Assembly (NCBI RefSeq): GCF_019226825.1
Contig: NZ_CP076643.1
Span: forward strand, 620,001-684,000
Length of the DNA stretch: 64,000 nt
Source: Vibrio ostreae
GTDB lineage: Bacteria > Pseudomonadota > Gammaproteobacteria > Enterobacterales > Vibrionaceae
Direction of reading: 5' to 3'
The notes under the pieces are model-generated. The model was not told where the DNA came from and did no database searches. It saw nothing but the letters and a program-made list of their open reading frames with translations. Positions 43,401-48,179 of this stretch are shown here, piece by piece. Positions within the stretch are counted from its first letter, which is position 1; each line of letters starts with the position of its first letter. The position numbers and the translations under genes were made by a program.

Positions 43401-46400
43401 GGCAAACTGTAACGCAAGGCACTATCAATATTGCGGTTGAGGATGACTCACCGATTGCAGGGTACAGCCCGTCACAGGCACTAACTATCAACAATATTCC
43501 GGATATTCTGGTTGGTGAATTTAATCTGAGTAATTACAGCCCTGCGGCTAATCAGGGATTCACTATCAGCGCGAAAAGTTTTGCTTCGGACAATGATTTG
43601 ACCTTGGTCGATGGCACGGTTACTTCGTCCCATGAAGGTATTGGTGTTAGTGGTCCATCGCCTTATCACCGTTTAGATAATGAAGTGGATTATCGTGAGC
43701 TTGGTGGTGAAGGTGCATCGGAAGAGATCATCATTACGCTGGACGAGGGCACGGTTGCGTACGGCTTTAATGTAGATTTCGGTTATTTCTATGGTGGTGA
43801 AAAAGAGTCGGGTGAAGTTGAGTTCTGGCGTGATGGGGTACTGATTTCGACTCAGTCCTTTGAATCTGAAGATGACGGTGGTAATCAGTCAGCAGATTTT
43901 GTCCTTGCTAAAGATGGTGGCTTTGACAAAGTGGTTATCCGGGCCACGGACAATGGAGTTGGTAACCACAGCGACAACAGCGATTTCACCATTAAGTCGA
44001 TAGAGTTTCTTGGCTCAGATACGACCGAACCTCAATCGATTGCTTATGGAAGCGGACAGGTTGATGTTGATTGGGGGGCTGATGGTGCAGGTTCTATCTC
44101 GTTGGGCTTTAATGATGCGGATTGGGTGAATTCTTCAAATGTAACCATCGTCACGAATGGAAACCGGACCAACACTATTACAGGCGAAGGCATTGATGGC
44201 TCATTAGTATTCCGATTGGAATTCACGCCGGCAACAGGACAATGGGAGTTCTATCAGTATCAGGCAATGTCGGCCACTGATGGTGACACAGATATTAATT
44301 TCACTGTCTATGCCACAGATGGTGATGGTGATATTACGCTTGGCGGCTTTGCTGTTACTCCGCTAACACCTCCCACAGTCAGTAATCTGATGCTGACTGT
44401 CTCGGAAGAAGGTCTGGACATCGGTATTGCGGATTCTTCATTGGATCAGCCAAACCATGGCACCACTGATTCTGTCACGGATGAAGGTGATGTTACGTTT
44501 ACTGGTCAAGGGACATTGTCACTTGGTAAACCGGATGAGAGTCTAACGTCCAATGGACATACGATTCACTGGCAGTTGTCGACCGATGGTCAGACTCTGA
44601 GCGGCTCAGCAAACGGCTCTCAGGTGATTGAAGTCGTGGTGGACAGTGATGGGCACGTAAGCACCAAACTATTCGGAGCGATTGACCATCCTCAGGGGGC
44701 AGACAGTCTGACTGTTAATGTGCCGGTTACTGCGACAAACGGTGTTGGCTCAACTTCGGGTAACATTGCGGTTGTGATTGAAGATGATGCGCCGGTAGCA
44801 CAGGAAATCGTTCAGGTAGCAGAATCAGAAGTGAAGCAGGGTGCGAACGTTCAGTTAATGCTTGATTTGTCCGGCTCGATGGCGGGAGAGCGTCTTACTG
44901 TGATGAAAGCGTCTGTGACCGAGCTTCTTCATCAATATGAGCAACTAGGTGAGACGCGTGTACAGCTCATCACATTTAATGACAGTGCAAAAGTAGAATC
45001 TGAGTCGTATGGAAAGGGACAACACAAATACACGACCTACTGGCTGAGCGTTGACGAGGCTTTGGAAAAAATCAGTAAATTGGGGACCGGTGGTCAAACC
45101 GATTACGATGATGCTTTAGATAAAGCAGAGCGTTTTTGGGCAAGTTCTGGACGTTTGGACAATGCAACCAACGTAAGTTATTTTCTGTCTGATGGAGAAC
45201 CAACAGGTGAGGATCGCCACTGGCTTGATCTATTCCGTTTTTTTGATAATCCGAACGCAATTAGCGTGAGCGAGGCTAATCAATGGACTGACTATCTGAC
45301 AGCCAACAAGATAACAAGCCATGCCTACGGTATCGGCACAGACTTAAATACCAATCAGCTCAACTTGGTCGCTTATGATGGGTTTACATCAAGCAATACT
45401 GATGCCATTACGGTGGCGGATGTATCACAACTGCCGCCGGTTATGCTGCAATCAGTGATTAAGCCGATTGAAGGGTCGGTGGTCAGCAGTGGAAATGGTG
45501 CAGGGTTTGGTGCCGACGGTGGCTTGGTTAGCGCAATATCGATTAATGGTGTTACGTTTAGTTTTGATGGTTCTACTGTGCAGCAATCCGCCTATTCATC
45601 TGATGTATCGGCGGTGATTAACTACCACACTAATGTGTTATCCATCTATATCGATAATAAGCACTCACTGGTGATAGACCTCGACGACGGCAGCTACCGT
45701 TTCTATGGTGCGGCAGACGAGACACCGCAGCGCATCGAGTTTGGTTATACTCTGACCGATAACGATGGAGATTCCAGCTCCAGCACCATGACGTTTGTTA
45801 CCGGTTATGACATCAACTCCACGCTTGATGCTGTTGATACCGTACATGTATACAATGATGGCGATTCGGTCCAATGGTCTTCGGTTCCTGTGGATATCGC
45901 GAGTACATCCAGCAGTGTTGACTACAGTGAAAATGGCCTTGTAGTAAACGTCGGTGCCGGTGGTGATGATGTGTTCCTTGGCGATGGTGATGACGTTATC
46001 TTGCTTGGTGACAGCCATATTGAAGGTCTGGATGACAATGCCACTGCTGCACAGAAGCAAGCAGCTGCCCAGGAAGTCATGGAGGCCTTTGGTTCGGGTC
46101 ATGACAGTGATTGGCTGGTCGATGCTGATGATGAAGACAGTGCACTGAATATAAGCGCAGCAAGTAATGCCTATGTGGATATTGCGCACGGCGGCGGCGG
46201 TGATGACTACATCTATGGCGAAGGTGGTGTCGATCTTATCTTCGGCGGCTCTGGTAATGATCATCTGTTCGGTGGTGACGGCAACGATACCTTACGTGGC
46301 GGCACGGGCGATGACGTACTTAACGGCGGCGCCGGTGATGACATCCTGGTGGGTGGTCTGGGTAACGATATCCTGACCGGTGGCGAAGGTAATGACCTGT

Positions 46401-46738
46401 TTGTGTTTGATGGCGAGTTCCAGAATGACCATGAATACAAACACCAGATGGATGTGATTACTGATTTCCACCAGGGTGACAAGCTGGATCTGTCACTGAT
46501 GATGGAAGATCTGGGAAGTGATTCGATGGAAGATCTGCTGGCACACGTTAATGTCAAAGTGGAAGACAACGACATAGAACTGACGTTTGAAACCGGTACG
46601 GGTGAAGACAGTCACAGCCAGTCTATCGTGTTGAGTGGAAGTGCGAGTCAGTTTGGTCTTAACGACCAGTCGAGTAGCTCGGATATCACTAGCATGCTGC
46701 TGAGCGATATCATTAAGCACGATCCAACAAACAGCTAG
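25412..46738 (+). CDS. Giant LapA-type RTX adhesin, 7108 residues
   Basis: Very large type I secreted cell-surface adhesin for biofilm attachment. In order: N-terminal retention module (residues 1-about 150) with the LapG di-alanine target PAAG at 94-97; three 104-residue Ig-like repeats (about 158-463); 45 identical-length 108-residue Ig-like repeats (464-5323); one diverged unit (5324-about 5430); a cadherin-like unit. A PA14-like domain (about 5550-5715, with the loop QADDSLYVKVG) follows, then VCBS/T1SS_143-type domains and a von Willebrand A domain with MIDAS motif D6485-L-S-G-S. RTX nonapeptides (about 6927-6996, GGxGxD) and a type I secretion C-terminus end the protein. It is highly acidic, as expected for calcium-stiffened extenders. 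Single uninterrupted frame; the start has GAGG upstream. The divergent lap genes encode its export and release machinery. The ligand is unknown; PA14 suggests a glycan. Confidence 0.95.
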   Translation: MGLNSLVTSGILSANQMIVIDPTGNVRMATVGERLPQGTVIVQIGNDVDDDAAVQAQLVDANNMPQDITDDVAQIFAALEEGQDPTQVDGDLAPAAGGVLSSAVTDSATIDRTDIQIIATTNFDTTGLESLGLSQTQSLALTNLVAADAADITLAVAGTVTVDPIADDGVINFDESESTITVSGAATGGDISEGDTVSMLINGTSYTTTVDADGNWSVDVAGSDLANDTEFDVTVTSSNADGSTVESSATSTHTVDLSADQGTVSINPITDDNTINSDESTGRVTVSGTATGGDIAEGDSVSMVINGTEYTTTVNDDGSWSVDVDGDDLVNDSEFDVVVTSTDDAGNTVASSATANSSVDLTADAGTVTVNPITDDNTINSDERTGRVTVSGTATGGDIAEGDSVSMAINGSEYRTTVNDDGSWSVDVDGDDLVNGSEFDVVVISDDEAGNTVESSTTANYEVDQSAPENNDGSNSINFVDGGDELLSRSEASSVTLTGKVEADATVMGITITDGDTTLTVAAADITVDADGNVSVIGQNLSGLNDGELTVTMNVTDAAGNPGAVTDTTQLDQSAPENNDGSNSINFVDGGDELLSRSEASSVTLTGKVEADATVTGITITDGDTMLTVAAADITVDADGNVSVTGQDLSDLNDGELTVTMSVTDAAGNPGAVTDTTKLDQSAPTNNDGNNSIAFNDGGDELLSRSEASSVALTGKVEADATVTGMTITDGTTTLTVNSDDITVDADGNVSVTGQDLSGLNDGELTVTMSVTDAAGNPGAVTDTTELDQSAPENNDGSNSINFVDGGDELLSRSQASSVTLTGKVEADATVTGMTITDGTTTLTVDSDDISVDADGNVLVIGQDLSGLNDGELTVIMNVTDAAGNPGAVADTTELDQSAPTNNDGSNSIAFNDGGDELLSRSEATSVTLTGKVEADATVTAITITDGTTTLTVNSDDITVDAEGNVSVIGQDLSGLNDGELTVTMSVTDAAGNPGAVTDTTQLDQSAPTNNDGSNRIVFDDGGDELLSGSEATSVTLTGKVEADATVTAITITDGTTTLTVDSDDISVDSEGNVSVIGQDLSALNDGELTVTMNVTDAAGNPGAVTDTTKLDQSAPTNNDGSNSIAFDDGGDELLSRSEASSVTLTGKVEADATVTDITITDGDTTLTVNASDISVDADGNVSVAGQDLSGLNDGELTVTMTVTDAAGNPGAVTDTTELDQSAPTNNDGSNSINFVDGGDELLSRSEASSVTLTGKVEADATVTGITITDGTTTLTVNSDDITVDADGNVSVRGQDLSGLNDGELTVTMNVTDAAGNPGAVTDTTELDQSAPTNNDGSNSIAFDDGGDELLSRSEASSVTLTGKVEADATVTDISITDGDTTLTVAAADITVDADGNVSVRGQDLSGLNDGELTVTMNVTDAAGNPGAVTDTTKLDQSAPENNDGSNSINFVDGGDELLSRSEATSVTLTGKVEADATVTDISITDGDTTLTVAAADITVDADGNVSVRGQDLSGLNDGELTVTMSVTDAAGNPGTVTDTTELDQSAPENNDGSNRINFVDGGDELLSRSEASSVTLTGKVEADATVTGITITDGTITLTVNSEDITVDADGNVSVRGQDLSGLNDGELTVTMNVTDAAGNPGAVTDTTQLDQSAPANNDGSNSINFVDGGDELLSRSEASSVTLTGKVEADATVTGITITDGDTTLTVAAADITVDANGNVSVAGQDLSGLNDGELTVTMNVTDAAGNPGAVTDTTELDQSAPENNDGSNSINFVDGGDELLSRSEASSVTLTGKVEADATVTGITITDGTITLTVNSDDITVDADGNVSVAGQNLSGLNDGELTVTMTVTDAAGNPGAVTDTTELDQRAPENNDGSNSINFVDGGDELLSRSEASSVTLTGKVEADATVTGMTITDGDTTLTVAAADITVDADGNVSVSGQDLSGLNDGELTVTMNVTDAAGNPGTVTDTTELDQSAPTNNDGRNSIAFNDGGDELLSRSEASSVTLTGKVEADATVTGITITDGDTTLTVAAADISVDANGNVSVTGQDLSGLNDGELIVTMNVTDAAGNPGAVTDTTKLDQSAPENNDGSNSINFVDGGDELLSRSEATSVTLTGKVEADATVTAITITDGDTTLTVAAADITVDADGNVSVIGQNLSGLNDGELTVTMNVTDAAGNPGTVTDTTELDQSAPTNNDGSNSIAFNDGGDELLSRSEASSVTLTGKVEADATVTGMTITDGTTTLTVNSDDITVDADGNVSVTGQDLSGLNDGELTVTMNVTDAAGNPGAVIDTTKLDQSAPENNDGSNSINFVDGGDELLSSSEASSVTLTGKVEADATVTGITITDGMTTLTVDSDDISVDADGNVSVAGQDLSGLNDGELTVTMNVTDAAGNPGTVTDTTQLDQSEPTNNDGSNSIAFNDGGDELLSSSEASSVTLTGKVEADATVTGITITDGDTTLTVNASDISVDTEGNVSVAGQNLSGLNDGELTVTMNVTDAAGNPGTVTDTTELDQSAPTNNDGSNRINFVDGGDELLSRSEATSVTLTGKVEADATVTGITITDGDTTLTVNASDISVDADGNVSVSGQNLSGLNDGELTVTMNVTDAAGNPGLVTDTTELDQSAPTNNDGDNSIAFNDGGDELLSSSEASSVTLTGKVEADATVTGISITDGDTTLTVNASDISVDTDGNVSVTGQNLSGLNDGELTVTMNVTDAAGNPGAVTDTTQLDQSAPTNNDGSNSIAFDDGGDELLSRSEATSVTLTGKVEADATVTGITITDGTTTLTVDSDDISVDADGNVSVIGQDLSALNDGELIVTMNVTDAAGNPGAVTDTTELDQSAPTNNDGSNSINFVDGGDELLSRSEATSVTLTGKVEADATVTGITITDGASTLTVNSDDITVDADGNVSVSGQDLSTLNDGELTVTMNVTDAAGNPGAVTDTTKLDQSAPENNDGSNSIAFNDGGDELLSSSEATSVTLTGKVEADATVNGINITDGDTTLTVNASDISVDADGNVSVSGQDLSALNDGELTVTMNVTDAAGNPGSVTDTTKLDQSAPTNNDGSNSINFVDGGDELLSRSEATSVTLTGKVEVDATVTGITITDGDTTLTVNASDISVDADGNVSVAGQNLSGLNDGELTVAMNVTDAAGNPGAVTDTTQLDQSAPENNDGSNSINFVDGGDELLSRSEATSVTLTGKVEADATITGMTITDGDTTLTVNASDISVDADGNVSVIGQDLSGLNDGELTVTMNVTDAAGNPGSVTDTTELDQRAPENNDGSNSINFVDGGDELLSSSEATSVTLIGKVEADATVTGMTITDGTTTLTVNSDDISVDAEGIVSVAGQNLSGLNDGELTVTMNVTDAAGNPGIVTDTTKLDQSAPTNNDGSNRINFVDGGDELLSSSEATSVTLTGKVEAGATVTGITITDGTITLTVNSDDITVDADGNVSVTGQDLSDLNDGELTVTMSVTDAAGNPGAVTDTTQLDQSAPNNNDGSNSINFVDGGDELLSRSEASSVTLTGKVEADATVTGITITDGDTTLTVAAADITVDADGNVSVIGQDLSALNDGELTVTMNVTDVAGNPGAVTDTTELDQSAPTNNDGSNSINFVDGGDELLSSSEASSVTLTGKVEADATVTGITITDGMTTLTVDSDDITVDADGNVSVSGQNLSGLNDGELTVTMNVTDAAGNPGAVTDTTELDQSAPENNDGSNSINFVDGGDELLSRSEASSVTLTGKVEADATVTGITITDGTTTLTVNSDDITVDADGIVSVAGQDLSGLNDGELTVTMNVTDAAGNPGALTDTTKLDQSAPENNDGSNSINFVDGGDELLSRSEATSVTLTGKVEADATVTGITITDGTTTLTVNSNDITVDADGNVSVIGQDLSGLNDGELTVILNVTDAAGNPGAVTDTTQLDQSAPINNDGSNSIAFNDGGDELLSRSEASSVTLTGKVEADATVTAITITDGTTTLTVDSDDISVDSEGNVSVAGQDLSGLNDGELTVTMNVTDAAGNPGAVTDTTELDQSAPENNDGSNSINFVDGGDELLSRSEATSVTLTGKVEADATVTAITITDGDTTLTVAAADITVDADGNVSVIGQNLSGLNDGELTVTMNVTDAAGNPGAVTDTTQLDQSAPENNDGSNRINFVDGGDELLSSSEASSVTLTGKVEADATVTGITITDGTITLTVNSDDITVDADGNVSVAGQNLSGLNDGELTVTMTVTDAAGNPGAVTDTTKLDQSAPENNDGDNSIAFNDGGDELLSRSEATSVTLTGKVEADATVTGMTITDGDTTLTVAAADITVDADGNVSVSGQDLSGLNDGELTVTMSVTDAAGNPGAVTDTTQLDQSAPENNDGSNRINFVDGGDELLSSSEASSVTLTGKVEADATVTGITITDGTITLTVNSDDITVDADGNVSVAGQNLSGLNDGELTVTMTVTDAAGNPGAVTDTTKLDQSAPENNDGDNSIAFNDGGDELLSRSEATSVTLTGKVEADATVTGMTITDGDTTLTVAAADITVDADGNVSVSGQDLSGLNDGELTVTMSVTDAAGNPGAVTDTTELDQSAPENNDGSNSINFVDGGDELLSSSEASSVTLTGKVEADATVTGMTITDGTTTLTVNSNDITVDADGNVSVIGQDLSALNDGELTVTMNVTDVAGNPGAVTDTTELDQSAPTNNDGSNSIAFNDGGDELLSRSEAISVTLTGKVEADATVTGITITDGTTTLTVDSDDITVDADGNVSVTGQDLSGLNDGELTVTMSVTDAAGNPGAVTDTTELDQSAPENNDGSNSINFVDGGDELLSRSEATSVTLTGKVEADATVTGMTITDGTTTLTVNSDDITVDADGNVSVTGQDLSGLNDGELTVTMNVTDAAGNPGLVTDTSELDQSAPENNDGDNSIAFDDGGDELLSRSEATSVTLSGKVEADATVTGITITDGTTTLTVDSDDISVDADGNVSVAGQDLSGLNDGELTVTMTVTDAAGNPGAVTDTTELDQSAPTNNDGSNSINFVDGGDELLSRSEATSVTLTGKVEADATVTGITITDGTTTLTVNSNDITVDADGNVSVTGQDLSDLNDGELTVTMSVTDAAGNPGAVTDTTKLDQSAPTNNDGSNSINFVDGGDELLSRSEASSVTLTGKVEADATVTGITITDGDTTLTVNASDISVDADGNVSVSGQNLSGLNDGELTVTMNVTDAAGNPGAVTDTTELDQSAPTNNDGDNSIAFNDGGDELLSSSEASSVTLTGKVEADATVTGITITDGDTTLTVAAADITVDANGNVSVTGQDLSGLNDGELTVTMNVTDAAGNPGAVTDTTELDQTGPSPIANSIVFEDGGDNFVNSDEASSVDLSGEVEAGHRVSRIVISDGNAEHDIVVADEDILVAADGTVTVADQDLSGFNEGTLTVTMTVVDPAGNDLAVTDTTVLDLTFATAGNATNDDAVTKEDTAITVDVLANDSDSTYSGELTLVAGSVSLAEGFENAGTVAIVNNQIVFTPANNFSGEDIVVNYTAMDAEGNTANATLTLDVTPVADAPKFEDSAVNSNPGDGLTIETWTGVYPEDSQGNWDGSGVSADRLEAVVRAYVSGSATADSYNSSTIQTVTGSTYSGQGTLTVISGFIYLEANTVYAFGGQADDSLYVKVGSDIDASATWGTGAQVSGDTVTVEESGYYPIEIAHHNEHADGSYEVNITANGVTSSLSTEHFSLFSDMDAIVASGIRLAGTVSDEQGNLDHYIAYLVNEGDEDTSIPLTSFTVDVTDDSETITEVTVTGAPVGTVLTDGTNTITFVTEGQVISVKDFDFENMSLTPPQDFNGTINLTLTATSTEGELAAVESEQSATATKQISVEVHSVNDAPELENITSVSVSEEGLPGGNPDTNGSVDTTDNKQASGTFDVSDADGDALVLSLSSSASLTSGGEDVVWLWDTDSNTLIGYVGEIGGDDYQSVVTVTLTEPQAGSTQWSYSVELQAPLDHPDTNSEDVVDFNVTLAVSDGQTVTQGTINIAVEDDSPIAGYSPSQALTINNIPDILVGEFNLSNYSPAANQGFTISAKSFASDNDLTLVDGTVTSSHEGIGVSGPSPYHRLDNEVDYRELGGEGASEEIIITLDEGTVAYGFNVDFGYFYGGEKESGEVEFWRDGVLISTQSFESEDDGGNQSADFVLAKDGGFDKVVIRATDNGVGNHSDNSDFTIKSIEFLGSDTTEPQSIAYGSGQVDVDWGADGAGSISLGFNDADWVNSSNVTIVTNGNRTNTITGEGIDGSLVFRLEFTPATGQWEFYQYQAMSATDGDTDINFTVYATDGDGDITLGGFAVTPLTPPTVSNLMLTVSEEGLDIGIADSSLDQPNHGTTDSVTDEGDVTFTGQGTLSLGKPDESLTSNGHTIHWQLSTDGQTLSGSANGSQVIEVVVDSDGHVSTKLFGAIDHPQGADSLTVNVPVTATNGVGSTSGNIAVVIEDDAPVAQEIVQVAESEVKQGANVQLMLDLSGSMAGERLTVMKASVTELLHQYEQLGETRVQLITFNDSAKVESESYGKGQHKYTTYWLSVDEALEKISKLGTGGQTDYDDALDKAERFWASSGRLDNATNVSYFLSDGEPTGEDRHWLDLFRFFDNPNAISVSEANQWTDYLTANKITSHAYGIGTDLNTNQLNLVAYDGFTSSNTDAITVADVSQLPPVMLQSVIKPIEGSVVSSGNGAGFGADGGLVSAISINGVTFSFDGSTVQQSAYSSDVSAVINYHTNVLSIYIDNKHSLVIDLDDGSYRFYGAADETPQRIEFGYTLTDNDGDSSSSTMTFVTGYDINSTLDAVDTVHVYNDGDSVQWSSVPVDIASTSSSVDYSENGLVVNVGAGGDDVFLGDGDDVILLGDSHIEGLDDNATAAQKQAAAQEVMEAFGSGHDSDWLVDADDEDSALNISAASNAYVDIAHGGGGDDYIYGEGGVDLIFGGSGNDHLFGGDGNDTLRGGTGDDVLNGGAGDDILVGGLGNDILTGGEGNDLFVFDGEFQNDHEYKHQMDVITDFHQGDKLDLSLMMEDLGSDSMEDLLAHVNVKVEDNDIELTFETGTGEDSHSQSIVLSGSASQFGLNDQSSSSDITSMLLSDIIKHDPTNS
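25883..26800 (+). repeat. Three 312-bp Ig-like repeats
   Basis: Units begin at 25883, 26195 and 26507, each 312 bp (the third is cut at 294 bp by the next array). Units 2 and 3 are almost identical in DNA, including silent positions, so they duplicated recently; unit 1 is diverged. Confidence 0.9.
26801..41380 (+). repeat. 45 tandem 324-bp repeats in the adhesin
   Basis: GATCAAAG (Asp-Gln-Ser/Arg) begins at 26801 and recurs every 324 bp; the junction GATCAG at 41381 closes exactly 45 units (14,580 bp) with no length change in any unit. Each unit encodes 108 residues of an Ig-like extender with DGGDELL, GKVEADATV, DADGNVSV, LNDGELTV and VTDAAGNPG. Units vary in discrete blocks rather than by scattered drift. 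Confidence 0.97.
37768..39079 (+). repeat. Exact 648-bp (two-unit) tandem duplication
   Basis: Bases from about 37768 repeat 648 bp later without any visible difference until about 39079, including silent sites and the distinctive DNDGDNSIAF/SNRINF pair. This is the most recent expansion visible inside the array. Confidence 0.85.
46190..46400 (+). repeat. RTX calcium-binding nonapeptide repeats
   Basis: About seven 27-bp units encode GGxGxDxLx motifs (for example GGDGNDTLR, GGTGDDVLN, GGAGDDILV). They bind calcium outside the cell and drive folding after export; they lie just before the C-terminal secretion signal. Confidence 0.93.
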
Positions 46739-46763
46739 TACTGTTCAGGTAAGTATGTAAAGG

Positions 46764-46811
46764 TTCGGCACATATTCCCGGCTTCGGCCGGGTTTATGGC
46801 CGAATTTTTTT
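46764..46811 (+). terminator. Adhesin gene terminator (nested hairpin)
   Basis: An outer stem TTCGGC/GCCGAA encloses an inner CCCGG/CCGGG hairpin and is followed by seven T. It lies 25 bp past the adhesin stop. Confidence 0.88.
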
Positions 46812-47069
46812 GTTTGTGGATGCTCACTCTGGATTGATTGGTCTCTGCGTTTGTTTCAGCTCCACCTGCTGCAATCGATGAGGTGATTGCTCTTGAGTGC
46901 TAATTGGTGAGTCACTGCTGGTTATCTTTCTGTTGTGACATTTACCGTTTGTTTCTCACCTAGTTCAAATTTTTCGAATATCTAAGCCAATCCTTCCCGG
47001 TTATTTCCCGATTTCGCCTATCTATAATGGTCTTAATTAAGAGTCAAAAACATTTTAACGAGGTGAATC

Positions 47070-48014
47070 ATGGGTAAATTAGTCGAGGGTGTATGGCACG
47101 ACGTTTGGTATGATACCAAAAACAGTGGCGGCCGTTTTGTGCGTGAAGACGCAGGCTTTCGTGACTGGGTTGAAAATAAACCAGACGCAAAATTTACTCC
47201 GGAGTCCGGACGCTATCATTTGTATGTATCGCTGGCGTGTCCGTGGGCGCACCGAACTCTGATTTTCCGTCAGCTCAAGCAGCTACAAGAGCATATTGAC
47301 GTCACTATCGTTTGTCCGGATATGCTGGCAGAAGGCTGGACTTTTGGTATCCCTGAGCCGCTGTTTGGTCATACCCGTATGCATCATATTTACACTCAGG
47401 CTAAATCGGATTACACCGGTCGGGTGACCGTACCTGTCTTGTGGGATAAGAAGACGAACACCATTGTCAGCAATGAATCGTCTGAAATCATCCGGATGTT
47501 CAACACGGCATTTAACGCCTTGACGGGTAACCAGGATGACTACTATCCGCAGCATCTACAGGCGTTAGTGGATGAGTGGAACGAGTTTATTTATCCGAAC
47601 ATCAATAATGGTGTTTATCGCTGTGGTTTTGCCACCACGCAAGAAGCGTACGAAGAAGCGTATGATTCGCTGTTTGCGGCACTGGATAAGGTGGACAGTC
47701 ACCTGGCGACCCATCGTTACTTAGCTGGTAATGTGATCACGGAAGCGGACTGGCGTCTGTTTACCACACTGATTCGTTTTGATGCGGTGTATGTCGGCCA
47801 TTTCAAATGTAATAAAAAACGTATTGCGGACTATCCGAATCTGAACGGTTATCTGAAAGAGCTGTATCAGGTGCCGGGCGTCAAAGAGACCACCGATTTT
47901 TATCATATTAAGCGCCACTATTACTTCAGCCATACCACAATCAATCCGACTCAGATTGTGCCGGTAGGACCGAATCTGGATCTGGACACATCGCACGGTC
48001 GTGAAGGGATTTAA
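47070..48014 (+). CDS. yqjG: Glutathionyl-hydroquinone reductase (YqjG/ECM4 family)
   Basis: Cytoplasmic Xi-class glutathione transferase that reduces glutathionyl-hydroquinones. The catalytic Cys is C57 in the motif LACPWAHRT, the signature of the class. The thioredoxin-like N-terminal half is followed by the all-helical C-terminal GST domain (about residues 165-280), with conserved late Tyr residues in KRHYYFSH. Length 314 residues, normal. The ribosome site is GAGGTG. It is a single-gene unit between terminators and unrelated to the adhesin. Confidence 0.93.
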   Translation: MGKLVEGVWHDVWYDTKNSGGRFVREDAGFRDWVENKPDAKFTPESGRYHLYVSLACPWAHRTLIFRQLKQLQEHIDVTIVCPDMLAEGWTFGIPEPLFGHTRMHHIYTQAKSDYTGRVTVPVLWDKKTNTIVSNESSEIIRMFNTAFNALTGNQDDYYPQHLQALVDEWNEFIYPNINNGVYRCGFATTQEAYEEAYDSLFAALDKVDSHLATHRYLAGNVITEADWRLFTTLIRFDAVYVGHFKCNKKRIADYPNLNGYLKELYQVPGVKETTDFYHIKRHYYFSHTTINPTQIVPVGPNLDLDTSHGREGI

Positions 48015-48046
48015 ATACCTGAACCTGCCGATGTAGCAATACTGAT

Positions 48047-48080
48047 AAACCCTGGCCAATCGGCTGGGGTTTGTTTTATC
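48047..48080 (+). terminator. yqjG terminator
   Basis: Arms AAACCCTGGCC and GGCTGGGGTTT pair over 11 positions (two G-T wobbles) and are followed by GTTTTATC. Confidence 0.75.
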
Positions 48081-48179
48081 TGAAATGTGAACTCCATTTT
48101 TATCAAAACCTTATACACTTATTAGAGGGTACATCTGCCATTGTCCTGCTCACCGGGATCAACCCGTGATGGAGTTATT

